From the NCBI GenBank assembly GCA_903825285.1, contig CAIJZY010000038.1:80863-144862 (forward strand): a stretch of DNA of 64,000 bases, in the 5' to 3' direction. The notes under the pieces were generated by a model. That model was not told where the DNA came from and did not search any database. It saw nothing but the letters and a program-made list of their open reading frames with translations. This document shows, piece by piece, positions 1 through 8,223 of this stretch. The stretch's first letter is position 1; each line of letters starts with the position of its first letter. Source of the DNA: an uncultured Opitutia bacterium. GTDB taxonomy: Bacteria; Verrucomicrobiota; Verrucomicrobiia; Opitutales; Opitutaceae. A program made the position numbers and the translations under genes.

Positions 1-1
1 C

Positions 2-463
2 GGCAATCCGCAGGCCCAGAGCTATCTCGGCTTTCTGTACCTGAGCGGCGAAGAGGGCGTCGAACGCGACCCGAAGGAGGCCGCGAATTGGCTAGGCAAG
101 GCTGCCGAGCAGGGCGTGCCAGGCGCGCAGCTCAACCTTTCCCTGCTCCTGGCGAACGGCGACGGGGTGCCGCGCGACCAGCCGGCCGCCGCGCGCTGGT
201 GCCGGCGCGCCGCCGAGCAAGGGATGCCGGAGGCGCAGGACCGACTCGGCATCATGTATGCCGAGGGCGCGGGCCTGCCGCGCGACGGGGCCGCGGCGCT
301 CGCCTGGTTTATGGTCGCCGCGCGCTCCGGCTCAACCGACGGCGAGCAGCATCGCCGTTATCTTGAGGCTCACGTCGACCTGTCCGTCACGCTCGCCGCC
401 CAGCGCAAGGCCCAGGAAATCCTCGCCGCCCTCGAGGCGACGAAGGCCAAGGCCGCCAAGTAG
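2..463 (+). CDS. Sel1-repeat (TPR-like) protein, C-terminal part
   Basis: This is the 3' end of a gene that begins before the window; the reading frame is open from base 2 to the TAG at 461-463. The visible part has three Sel1-like repeats of about 36 residues, each with the pattern of a small-residue/Tyr helix, a G-x-G-V-x-x-D turn and an A-x-x-W helix followed by AAEQG. Examples are LYLSGEEGVERD and LLLANGDGVPRD. The last 50 residues are an Ala/Lys-rich helix. Sel1 proteins are solenoid scaffolds for protein-protein contacts, often secreted or periplasmic. The N-terminus, and so any signal peptide, is outside the window. No specific partner can be named. It converges on the dehydrogenase gene that follows. 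Confidence 0.85.
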   Translation, partial: GNPQAQSYLGFLYLSGEEGVERDPKEAANWLGKAAEQGVPGAQLNLSLLLANGDGVPRDQPAAARWCRRAAEQGMPEAQDRLGIMYAEGAGLPRDGAAALAWFMVAARSGSTDGEQHRRYLEAHVDLSVTLAAQRKAQEILAALEATKAKAAK

Positions 464-478
464 GGCGATCCGTACCGG

Positions 479-1492
479 CTACAGCTCGATCATCGCCTTG
501 ATCACGCCGGTCTCCGGCCGCGTCCAGCCGGCGAACGCCGCGGGGACGTCGGCCAGGCGCGCGCGATGGGTGATCCACGGCTTGGTGTCGATGCGGCCCG
601 ACTCGATCAGCGCGATGACCCGGCGGAACTCGACCGCGGTGCTGTTGCGCGTGGCGAGGAGCGTGAGCTCCCGGCGGTGAAAATTGGGATCGTCGAAGCC
701 GACCTCCCCCTGCACGAGGCTCGCGAACACGAGCCGTCCGCCCTGCGCGGGCCAGAGGAACGCCGCGCGCAGCGCCGCCATGCTGCCCGTCGCGTCGAAC
801 ACGAGCGTCGGCAGTTCGCCGCCCAGCGCCGCGCGCAACGCCGCCGGGGTCAGGCCGCGGGCCTCGAGCGTGTCCACCTTCAGCCAGTCCGCCGCGAAGG
901 CGCGCCGCGCCGCGTTCACGTCGAGCACGGTCACCTTCGCCCCGGCCACGGCCGCGAACTGCGCCACCGCGAGCCCGATCGGGCCCGCGCCCACCACCAC
1001 GACCGACTCCCCCGGCTCCGGGGCGCCGCGCGCGACGGCGTGCGCGCCGATGCCGAGCGTCTCGACCAGGGCCAGCTGCTCAAACGAGAGCTTGGCCGAG
1101 GCGTGCAGCTTCGCGGCGGGCACGATGATCTCGTCCCGCCAGCCGCCGTCCACATGCACGCCCAGCACCTGCAGTGTCTCGCAGCAGTTCGTCCGGCCCT
1201 GACGACACGCAATGCAGCGCCCGCAGCTGAGGTAGGGCTCCACCGCGCAATGGTCGCCGGGCCGCACGCTCGTGACGCCCGTCCCGACCGCGACCACCTC
1301 GACGCCCAGCTCATGACCCGGGACGCGCGGATAGGTGAAGAAGGGCTGGTTGCCCGCGTACGCGTGCAGGTCGGTGCCACAGACGCCGCTGCAGCACACC
1401 CGCACACGCGCCTCGCCGGGGCCGGGCGAGGATGGAAGGGGCGCGGGGGTGACGGCTAGTTCTCCGGGCTGCGTGAGGACGAGGGACTGCAT
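479..1492 (-). CDS. Zinc-dependent alcohol/polyol dehydrogenase (MDR superfamily)
   Basis: A 337-residue medium-chain dehydrogenase. Visible features are a catalytic-zinc site starting CSGVCGTDLHAY with GHE (residues about 34-62), a structural-zinc lobe with Cys residues in CGRCIACRQGRTNCC (about 90-105), and a Rossmann motif VVVGAGPIGLAVAQ (about 165). This layout is typical of sorbitol, threonine and galactitol dehydrogenases, which oxidise secondary alcohols with NAD(P). The substrate cannot be read from sequence. It starts 11 bases after the stop of the aldo/keto reductase gene, so the two are probably one transcript and may catalyse consecutive sugar or polyol oxidations. Confidence 0.9.
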   Translation of the reverse strand: MQSLVLTQPGELAVTPAPLPSSPGPGEARVRVCCSGVCGTDLHAYAGNQPFFTYPRVPGHELGVEVVAVGTGVTSVRPGDHCAVEPYLSCGRCIACRQGRTNCCETLQVLGVHVDGGWRDEIIVPAAKLHASAKLSFEQLALVETLGIGAHAVARGAPEPGESVVVVGAGPIGLAVAQFAAVAGAKVTVLDVNAARRAFAADWLKVDTLEARGLTPAALRAALGGELPTLVFDATGSMAALRAAFLWPAQGGRLVFASLVQGEVGFDDPNFHRRELTLLATRNSTAVEFRRVIALIESGRIDTKPWITHRARLADVPAAFAGWTRPETGVIKAMIEL

Positions 1493-1503
1493 GGGGTGAA
1501 GGC

Positions 1504-2445
1504 TTAGTTGTTCTCCGGCCGGCCACTGAGCCAGGTGACGCCCTGCGCCGGGGCCAGTAGCGACTGAACTCCGGCGAGCAGCGCGGAATCCGGTGCCTGC
1601 TCGGCGCAGGCAACGGCCTGCCGGACCTCCGCCTCATTGGCGAGTCCGACCAACGTGCAGTCCAGGTCGGGGCGGCTGAAGGCATACTGCATGGCGAGAT
1701 CGGCCAGGTTTGCGCCGCGCTGCGTGCAGAAATCCACCGCTGCCGCGGCCGCCGCGCGCAGCACGGCGGGCGCGGGATGCCAATCCGGCACCGGCCGGCG
1801 CGAGAGCAGGCCCATCGCCAGCGGGGCCGCGTTGATCACACCGACGCCGGCCTGGCGGAGCTCGGCGGCATAGGGCAGGAAGGTGCCGTCGTTGAGCGTG
1901 CTGTGGGCATAACTCAGCACGGTGTCGATGAGCGGCTGGGCGCGCTCGTGCACCGCCCGCAGTGTCGCCAGCGGCAGGCCGGTGATGCCGACGAAGCGGA
2001 CCTTGCCGGAGTTCCGCAGGCGGTCGAGCGCGGGCAGCGTCTCGCCCCACATCTGGGCGAGCGAACCGAACTCCATGTCGTGAACCTGAATCAGGTCGAG
2101 GTGCCCGCAGCCCAGCCGCGCGAGGCTCTCGTCCACGCTCCGGACCACGCGCGCCGCGGAAAAATCGAAATGCCGCGCCTCGGCGCCATACCGCCCAACC
2201 TTGGTCGCGAGCACATAGCGCTCACGCGGCACGCCGCACAGCGCCCGGCCCAGTGCCGTCTCCGCGGCGGTGGCGCCGTAGTAGGGCGCCGTGTCGAAGT
2301 AGTTGATGCCGGCGTCGAGCGCCGCGCGCACCGCGCCGTCGGCCTCGGCCTGGGACACCGGCCGGAACATGCTGCCGATGGGCGACCCGCCGAATCCGAC
2401 TACGGAAACCTGAAGACCCGTGCGGCCTAGGGGGCGCAGCTGCAT
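1504..2445 (-). CDS. Aldo/keto reductase, L-galactose/L-fucose dehydrogenase-like
   Basis: A 313-residue AKR-fold enzyme. The start is taken at the ATG at 2445 because the protein then opens with [14 protein letters not shown], the usual family N-terminus. Catalytic elements are visible: Asp/Tyr in [10 protein letters not shown], Lys in LATKVGRYG and His in [10 protein letters not shown]. Segments such as [20 protein letters not shown] and [10 protein letters not shown] followed by WHPAP closely resemble the plant L-galactose dehydrogenase / bacterial L-fucose (D-threo-aldose) dehydrogenase branch. These enzymes oxidise C1 of L-galactose or L-fucose to a lactone. It is the first gene of a two-gene operon with the zinc dehydrogenase and is divergent from glyQS. 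Family is secure; substrate is inferred. Confidence 0.88.
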   Translation of the reverse strand: MQLRPLGRTGLQVSVVGFGGSPIGSMFRPVSQAEADGAVRAALDAGINYFDTAPYYGATAAETALGRALCGVPRERYVLATKVGRYGAEARHFDFSAARVVRSVDESLARLGCGHLDLIQVHDMEFGSLAQMWGETLPALDRLRNSGKVRFVGITGLPLATLRAVHERAQPLIDTVLSYAHSTLNDGTFLPYAAELRQAGVGVINAAPLAMGLLSRRPVPDWHPAPAVLRAAAAAAVDFCTQRGANLADLAMQYAFSRPDLDCTLVGLANEAEVRQAVACAEQAPDSALLAGVQSLLAPAQGVTWLSGRPENN

Positions 2446-2573
2446 GGGCGGTGAGCCTGCCCACCCGCCGCCGGCCCGCAATGCCGGAGTGTCCCGGCCA
2501 GACCCGGATGATTACCGCGACGCGAAAGCAGGGAATTGACCGCGGGCGGGCGGGACGCCATCTGTGGCAGGCT

Positions 2574-4103
2574 ATGTCCGACTCTCCCGCGCCCGCCGCC
2601 GTCTCGATGGACAACATTGTCGCGCTCGCCAAGCGCCGCGGCTTCATTTTCCAGTCCTCCGAAATCTACGGCGGCCTCAACGGCTTCTTCGACTACGGCC
2701 CGCTCGGGTCCGAGCTGAAGAAGAACATCCGCGACTGCTGGTGGAACGACATGGTGCGCCGCCGCGACGACATCGTCGGGCTCGAGTCCTCGATCATCAT
2801 GCACCCGAAGGTCTGGGAGGCGTCCGGCCACGTCGCCGGCTTCACCGACCCGCTGGTGGACTGCAAGGTGAGCAAGCAGCGCTACCGCGCGGACCAGCTG
2901 TTCTTCGCGGCCGTGGTGGTGGAGGGCAAAACCGTCGGCTACGTCTCCGCGCTCGAGAGCGAGAAGACCGTGGCCGAGCTCCAGGCCGCCGCCGAGTCGT
3001 TCAAGCGCAAGAAGGCGATCCAGGGCGCGCTCGCGCCGGTCGGGGCGAAGGACATGACCGAGGCGACGCCCGACGAGATCCCGCTGATCCCCTCCCCTGC
3101 CACCGGCGAGCCCGGCAGCCTGACGGCCCCGCGCTCGTTCAACATGATGTTCCAGACGAACGTCGGCGCGATGACCGACGCGAGCAGCGTCGCCTACCTG
3201 CGGCCCGAGACGGCGCAGGGCATGTTCGTGGACTTCAAGAACGTCGTGGACACCGGCCGCGTGAAGCTGCCCTTCGGCATCGCGCAAATCGGCAAGTCGT
3301 TCCGCAACGAGATCACGCCGCGCAACTTCATCTTCCGCTCGCGCGAGTTCGAGCAGATGGAGATGGAGTATTTCATCTCCGAGGACGCGGACTGGGCCAA
3401 GTGCCACCAGGAGTGGATCGAGTGGTGCCGCCAGTGGCTGCTCTCGATCGGCCTGCCGGCGTCGCACCTCTCGCTCTACGCCCACCCGAAGGAGAAGCTC
3501 GCGTTCTACTCGAAGGGCACGGTGGACATCATGTTCGCCTACCCGTTTGGCGTGCAGGAGCTCTGGGGCATCGCCGCGCGCGGCGACTACGACCTGAAGC
3601 AGCACGCGACCGCCAGCGGCAAGCCGATGGAATACTTCGACGAGGCGTCGAAGAAGAAATTCGTGCCGCACGTGATCGAGCCCGCCGTGGGCGTGGACCG
3701 CATCCTCCTCGCCGTGCTCTGCGCCGGCTACGCGGAGGAGGACGTGAAGGACGAGAAGGGCAACGTCGAGAAACGCACCGTGCTCCGGCTCTCGCCCCGC
3801 ATCGCCCCGGTGAAGGTGGCGGTGCTGCCGCTGCTCAAGAACAAGGAACTGCTCACCGCCCGGGCCCGCGAGCTCTACAAGAAGCTCCAGCGCCACTACG
3901 CCGTGTTCTACGACGAGGCCGGCGCAATCGGCCGCCGCTACCGCCGCCAGGACGAGATCGGCACGCCGTGGTGCGTGACGATCGACTTCGACACAGTCGA
4001 GAAACCGGGCGACACCTTCACCCTGCGCGAGCGCGACTCCATGCAGCAGCGCCGCATCACCGAGGCCGAGCTCTTCGCCCTGCTGGAAGAGCAGGTTTAC
4101 TAA
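2574..4103 (+). CDS. glyQS: Glycine--tRNA ligase, dimeric (alpha2) class II type
   Basis: Charges tRNA-Gly with glycine in the cytoplasm. At 509 residues it has the size of the single-chain alpha2 enzyme, not the GlyQ/GlyS tetramer. Class II motifs are visible: [16 protein letters not shown] near the N-terminus, motif 2 as [17 protein letters not shown] (about 245), and motif 3 in [17 protein letters not shown] (about 370). An anticodon-binding domain follows, with [11 protein letters not shown] and later [16 protein letters not shown]. The start at 2574 gives [14 protein letters not shown]; a longer in-frame extension to 2451 would run into the divergent reductase gene. A TTGACC hexamer at 2536 could be part of its promoter, but this is weak. 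Confidence 0.97.
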   Translation: MSDSPAPAAVSMDNIVALAKRRGFIFQSSEIYGGLNGFFDYGPLGSELKKNIRDCWWNDMVRRRDDIVGLESSIIMHPKVWEASGHVAGFTDPLVDCKVSKQRYRADQLFFAAVVVEGKTVGYVSALESEKTVAELQAAAESFKRKKAIQGALAPVGAKDMTEATPDEIPLIPSPATGEPGSLTAPRSFNMMFQTNVGAMTDASSVAYLRPETAQGMFVDFKNVVDTGRVKLPFGIAQIGKSFRNEITPRNFIFRSREFEQMEMEYFISEDADWAKCHQEWIEWCRQWLLSIGLPASHLSLYAHPKEKLAFYSKGTVDIMFAYPFGVQELWGIAARGDYDLKQHATASGKPMEYFDEASKKKFVPHVIEPAVGVDRILLAVLCAGYAEEDVKDEKGNVEKRTVLRLSPRIAPVKVAVLPLLKNKELLTARARELYKKLQRHYAVFYDEAGAIGRRYRRQDEIGTPWCVTIDFDTVEKPGDTFTLRERDSMQQRRITEAELFALLEEQVY

Positions 4104-4132
4104 GCATCCCTGTCCAAGCGGGTTTCCATCTT

Positions 4133-4158
4133 GTGGGAGCGAGCTTGCTCGCTCCCAC
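4133..4158. repeat. REP-like perfect palindrome
   Basis: Two 12-base arms, GTGGGAGCGAGC and GCTCGCTCCCAC, are separated by TT only. The unit lies 29 bases after the glyQS stop. It resembles the repetitive extragenic palindromes known from Pseudomonas, with the same GTGGGAGCGxGCTTGCTCGC core. As RNA it would form a strong hairpin, but no U-tract follows, so a role as REP element or transcript-stabilising hairpin is more likely than a classical terminator. Only one copy occurs in the window. Confidence 0.7.
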
Positions 4159-4204
4159 CTTCCCAATTGCCCCCGGAAAACCGGCTGTTCTTGCTGGGCG
4201 CTGA

Positions 4205-5221
4205 ATGACCTCCCCCGGCTCCCAGCCCTCCACCCTGACCTTTGAGCTCATCGAGGCGCCCGCCGCGCCCGTGATCGGCCCGGATCACCCGGATCTCGCG
4301 GGCAACCGCTACGGTTTCGAGGGCGGTTGCGTGGTGAAGGAGGCCGGCAGCTACCACCTGTTCACGGCGGAAATGGCGGACGATCCCTTTTGGGTGAAGA
4401 TGAGGATCGGGCACTGGACGAGTCCCGACCGCCACCACTGGCGGCGCGTGTCCACGCTCTACGAGACCGCCGGCCGGCTCACGCCGGGCGACGAGCGCTT
4501 CTCGCTCTGGGGCCCGATGGCGGTCTTCAACGACGACGAGCAGCGCTGGAACCTGTTCTATGTCGCCTATCGTCCCGGTGCCGGCGAGCTGGAAGGCCTG
4601 CACATGGACGGCAAGATCTGGCGCGCCGTTTCCGCCACGCCGGGACGCGGCGGCATCGGTGGTCCGTACCGCGACGCGGGCATCATTCTCCAGCCGGACG
4701 CCCACTCGCAGCCCTGGGAGGGACAGCAGGGCACCGACTCCTTTTTTCCGTGGCGGGTCGGCAGCCGCTGGTACGCCTTCTACGGCAGCCACCAGCACTG
4801 GCCCACCGGGCCGTGGCTCGTGGGCCTCGTGGCGGCGCCCGCGCTGGCGGGTCCGTGGACCCGCTGCACCGGGCTTAATCCCTCGCCCATCGAGCCGGTG
4901 TTCATCGAGAACCCGCTCGAGGCCGCGGTCGGCGGACGGTTCGTGGCGTTCTACGACAACTGCGCCGCCGGCGACACGTACGTGGCCGAGGGGCGCCACG
5001 TTGGCTATTCGGTATCCGATGACGGTGTTCCTTGGCCGAAGGGCCGCGACCTGGCCGTGCAGCCGGCCAGCGGAGCCGCGCAGTGGTCGGAGGACCTCCG
5101 CACGCCGCTCAGCCTGATCGCCGAGGCCGACGGCACCTTCACGATGTTCTACACCGGCCAGCTTCGCGGCCGTAAGTTCTGGCCGGTCGGCCTGGCGCGG
5201 CTGCGGCCGTGCTCCGCGTGA
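4205..5221 (+). CDS. GH43/GH32-like five-bladed beta-propeller protein
   Basis: A 338-residue protein without a signal peptide. Its blade-like repeats of aromatic-rich strands match the five-bladed propeller of GH43, GH32 and GH130 enzymes: GGCVVKEAGSYHLF, WNLFYVAYRP, DSFFPWRVGSRWYAFY, GRFVAFYDN and TFTMFYTGQ. Such proteins hydrolyse or phosphorolyse plant or storage glycans. Acidic residues lie at plausible positions (for example near GPDHPD and FIENPLEAA), but I cannot assign the catalytic triad. It stands alone between glyQS and the NPD-type gene, so context does not define a substrate. Confidence 0.75.
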   Translation: MTSPGSQPSTLTFELIEAPAAPVIGPDHPDLAGNRYGFEGGCVVKEAGSYHLFTAEMADDPFWVKMRIGHWTSPDRHHWRRVSTLYETAGRLTPGDERFSLWGPMAVFNDDEQRWNLFYVAYRPGAGELEGLHMDGKIWRAVSATPGRGGIGGPYRDAGIILQPDAHSQPWEGQQGTDSFFPWRVGSRWYAFYGSHQHWPTGPWLVGLVAAPALAGPWTRCTGLNPSPIEPVFIENPLEAAVGGRFVAFYDNCAAGDTYVAEGRHVGYSVSDDGVPWPKGRDLAVQPASGAAQWSEDLRTPLSLIAEADGTFTMFYTGQLRGRKFWPVGLARLRPCSA

Positions 5222-5394
5222 GCCGGCGGCGGGTGTGCACATTTTGTGGTGCGGGTCTCCGGCGCTAATACCTGCCGGCTGACAGGCATCGGGCTTCCTT
5301 TGCCCCGGCGCGCGCCGCATGGTGTCAGGTCGCTTCGGTCCATGCCGAGTGTTCCGTCCCTGCGGACGGCGCGCGCGGGCTGAGGCCTTCAATT

Positions 5395-6816
5395 ATGTCA
5401 CATCCGGTCATCATTCAGGGCGGCATGGGGGTCGCGGTTTCCAACTGGAAGCTGGCGCGCGCGGTCTCGCGGCAGGGGGCGCTGGGCGTGGTGTCCGGCA
5501 CCGCGCTGGCGAGCGTGCTCGCGCGGCGGCTGCAGGCGGGGGACCTCGCGGGCGAAATGCGCCGCGCCCTGTCCCATTTCCCGATCCCGGCGGTGGCGGA
5601 GCGCGTGCTCGCCCGGTTTTACGTGCCGGGCGGCAAACCCGCGGCCGAGCCGTTCACGCTGACCGCGATGCCGAGCCTCCAGCCCGGGCCGGCCCTCACC
5701 GAGCTGACCGTCGCGGCAAACTTCGTCGAGGTCTTCCTCGCCAAGTCCGGCCATGACGGCGTGGTGGGCATCAACCTGCTCGAAAAGATCCAGCTGCCCA
5801 CGCTGGCCTCGCTGTACGGCGCGATGCTGGCCGGCGTGGACTACGTGCTCATGGGCGCGGGCATCCCGCGCGCCATTCCCGGCGCGATGGACCGCCTCGC
5901 GGCGGGCGAGCCGGCCGAGCAGAAGCTCGAGGTCGCGGGCGCCGCGCCCGACCAGGACTTCTTCAGCCGGTTCGACCCGGCCGCCTTCTTCGGCGGCGGC
6001 GCCCCGCGCCTGAGCCGGCCGTTCTTCCTCGCGGTCGTGGCTTCCGCGACGCTGGCCATGACGCTGGCGCGCAAGTCCACCGGGCGCGTGGACGGCTTTG
6101 TGGTCGAGAGCGAGCTGGCCGGCGGGCACAACGCGCCGCCCCGCGGCGCGCTGACCCTGGACGCCCGCGGCGAGCCGATCTACGGCGTGCGTGACGTGCC
6201 GGACCTGGCCAAGATCCGCGAGCTCGGCCTGCCCTTCTGGCTCGCGGGCAGCCAGGCCCGCCCGGAAAAACTCACGGCGGCCCTGCAGCTCGGCGCCGCC
6301 GGCATCCAGGTCGGCACGGTGTTCGCGTTCTGCGACGAGTCCGGCATCGCGCCCGACCTCAAGCGCCGCGTGATCGCGGCCAGCCGCGCCGGCGCGGCCA
6401 CCGTCTTCACGGATCCCGCCGCCTCGCCCACCGGGTTTCCCTTCAAGGTCGCGGAAATGTCCGGCACGATCTCCGACCCCGCCACCTACGCCGCGCGGGA
6501 AAAAATCTGCGACCTCGGCTACCTGCGCCAGCTCTACGTCACCGCCGACGGCACGGTCGGCTACCGCTGCGCCGGGGAGCCGGTGGAGTCCTTCCTGCGC
6601 AAGGGCGGAACCATCGAGGAAACCGTCGGCCGGAAATGTCTCTGCAACGGCCTGATGGCGACGGTGGAACTCGGGCAGCAGCGCGCCAGCGGACCGGAGC
6701 CGGCGCTGCTCACCGCGGGCAACGAGGTCGCCGAGCTCGCGCGCATCGTGCGCGCCGGCGAGGACCGCTACGGGGCGGAGGACGTCATCCGCTACCTGCG
6801 CGGCGCGGCGGCCTGA
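5395..6816 (+). CDS. Nitronate monooxygenase / 2-nitropropane dioxygenase family flavoprotein
   Basis: A 473-residue FMN-binding TIM-barrel protein. The N-terminus PVIIQGGMGVAVSNWKLA is the family signature. GRVDGFVVESELAGGHNAPP (about 225-245) holds the G-G-H segment that carries the usual active-site His, and GSQARPEKLTAALQLGAAG with QVGTVFAF matches the phosphate-binding strands. Relatives detoxify alkyl nitronates or act as FabK-type enoyl reductases. The protein is over 100 residues longer than typical bacterial versions, mainly from inserts and a C-terminal part containing GRKCLCNG. The exact reaction is unknown. An 18-base palindrome overlaps its stop and that of the convergent peptidase gene. 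Confidence 0.82.
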   Translation: MSHPVIIQGGMGVAVSNWKLARAVSRQGALGVVSGTALASVLARRLQAGDLAGEMRRALSHFPIPAVAERVLARFYVPGGKPAAEPFTLTAMPSLQPGPALTELTVAANFVEVFLAKSGHDGVVGINLLEKIQLPTLASLYGAMLAGVDYVLMGAGIPRAIPGAMDRLAAGEPAEQKLEVAGAAPDQDFFSRFDPAAFFGGGAPRLSRPFFLAVVASATLAMTLARKSTGRVDGFVVESELAGGHNAPPRGALTLDARGEPIYGVRDVPDLAKIRELGLPFWLAGSQARPEKLTAALQLGAAGIQVGTVFAFCDESGIAPDLKRRVIAASRAGAATVFTDPAASPTGFPFKVAEMSGTISDPATYAAREKICDLGYLRQLYVTADGTVGYRCAGEPVESFLRKGGTIEETVGRKCLCNGLMATVELGQQRASGPEPALLTAGNEVAELARIVRAGEDRYGAEDVIRYLRGAAA

Positions 6817-6819
6817 GCT

Positions 6820-8130
6820 TCAGCTGAAGCTCCACCCGCCGAAGAGATCCTCCCAGCACCGCGTCACCGCGGGCTGCTCGTGCTGCGGAATCCCCACTGG
6901 AAACGGCAGCCGCTCCGCCGCGGCCATGTCGGCCGCAAACTCCGCCACGGCGTTCAGCGACGCCGCCATCACCTCGCCCGAGACGCGGCTGATATCGTCG
7001 TCGGGCCGATGGTGGAAAAACCGGCCGCTGGCACAATTCCACCGCATGAGCGTGAGCGCCGGCACGCCCGCGGCGACAAACGGAAAATGGTCCGCATACG
7101 GCAGCACCCCGGACTCGCGCCGCACCTGCTGGCCGTGGCGCCGGAAATATTCCGGCATCAGGGCATCCAGCTCCACCGGGCCGCTGCCCCAGAGCGTGTT
7201 CCAGCCCAGGAGCGAGCCGAAGCTGTCGAAATTAAACAGGCACCGGCCGTCCCGGGCCAGCTCCGCGCGATGGCGGCGCACGTACGCCGAGCTGCCGACC
7301 GAGAGCTGCTCCTCGGCGCCGAACGAAATGAGCCGGATGGTCCGCCGCCGCGGCACCGGCGCCAGCACGCGGGCCAGCTCGATCAACCCGGCCGTGGCTG
7401 AGCCGTTGTCATCGGCGCCCACCGAGTCGGCCTGCGTGTCGTGATGCCCGCCGAGAAAAATAATGCCCGCCGCCGGGTCGCGGCCTGGCAGGTCGGCGAT
7501 CACATTGGCCGACTCCGCCGGTCGCGGCCCGCCCACGACGCGGAACCGGGCGCGGGTGGCGCCGCGCTCCCGCCAGCGCCATGCGTCGAGATATGCCACG
7601 TTCAGCGTCGGCACCGCGCCGCAGGCCTTCGCGTACACCGGAAAAATCGCATCCGCCAGCGGCGACGCCCCGGGGTAGCGCACGTCCACCATCAGCACGC
7701 CCGCCGGGGCCGCCGCCACGAGCCGCCGGTAATTCTCGCGCGACTCGATGTGGCACCCGAGGTGCAGGACCACGCGGCCGCGCAGCAGCGGCGCCAGGTC
7801 GGCCTGCTGGTAGCCGGTGGGGCCGGCAAAGAACTCCAGCGGGGCCTCCACCCATTCGCCCGCGGTGCCCGGCGTGTTCGCGAACAGCGAGCAGCCCGCG
7901 TCGTGCCACGCGCCGTCATGGAACACCTGCAGCTGCTGCTCGCGCACGTCGCACCGCTGCACCGGGAACGCCTCGTGGTGCACCTTGGCGCCCTGCCGCT
8001 CGAATTCCGCGGCCACGTAGTCCGCCGCCTGGGCCTCGCCCGGGCTGCCCGCCAGCCGCACGCCGATCGTCTCGGTCAAATGCCGCAGGTGCCGAATAAT
8101 TTCTGCCGGCTGGGTCTTCTGCATGCTCAT
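6820..8130 (-). CDS. M28-family zinc metallopeptidase (aminopeptidase-like)
   Basis: A 436-residue protein with a PA-type insert after an N-terminal cap, followed by the M28 catalytic core. Metal-site motifs are visible: FLGGHHDTQAD (His/Asp ligands), GADDNGSATAG (bridging Asp) and SFGAEEQLSVGS (catalytic Glu-Glu). FNFDSFGS and the late FFHHRPDDDIS supply further ligands. Such enzymes remove N-terminal amino acids or act on glutamate or peptide-like conjugates with two Zn ions. No signal peptide is visible, so it is probably cytoplasmic. It ends three bases from the convergent NPD-type gene. Confidence 0.88.
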   Translation of the reverse strand: MSMQKTQPAEIIRHLRHLTETIGVRLAGSPGEAQAADYVAAEFERQGAKVHHEAFPVQRCDVREQQLQVFHDGAWHDAGCSLFANTPGTAGEWVEAPLEFFAGPTGYQQADLAPLLRGRVVLHLGCHIESRENYRRLVAAAPAGVLMVDVRYPGASPLADAIFPVYAKACGAVPTLNVAYLDAWRWRERGATRARFRVVGGPRPAESANVIADLPGRDPAAGIIFLGGHHDTQADSVGADDNGSATAGLIELARVLAPVPRRRTIRLISFGAEEQLSVGSSAYVRRHRAELARDGRCLFNFDSFGSLLGWNTLWGSGPVELDALMPEYFRRHGQQVRRESGVLPYADHFPFVAAGVPALTLMRWNCASGRFFHHRPDDDISRVSGEVMAASLNAVAEFAADMAAAERLPFPVGIPQHEQPAVTRCWEDLFGGWSFS

Positions 8131-8144
8131 GGGAGAACTGCTGG

Positions 8145-8223
8145 GTTAACCCCGAAGGTCACGAAGCACACGAAGATTTCACCCGGCAAGCGGTCGTGCT
8201 TCGCGTTCTTCGTGGTGAAAATC
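8145..8223. repeat. Imperfect inverted repeat of the CACGAAG family
   Basis: The gap between the M28 start and the pyc stop holds GGTCACGAAGCACACGAAG, then GATTTCACC, and later CTTCGCGTTCTTCGTGGTGA, ending right at the pyc stop codon. The CACGAAG words on one side and CTTCGTG words on the other make an imperfect inverted repeat. Related words recur at 34361-34395 and 51055-51130, always between genes, which suggests a dispersed repeat family. Confidence 0.6.

Noticed and set aside
6815..6832. 18-base perfect palindrome at the end of two convergent genes (GAGCTTCAGCTGAAGCTC)
   Set aside because: It overlaps both stop codons and has no U-run. It may weakly stop transcription, but coding constraints explain most of it, so it is not listed as a terminator.
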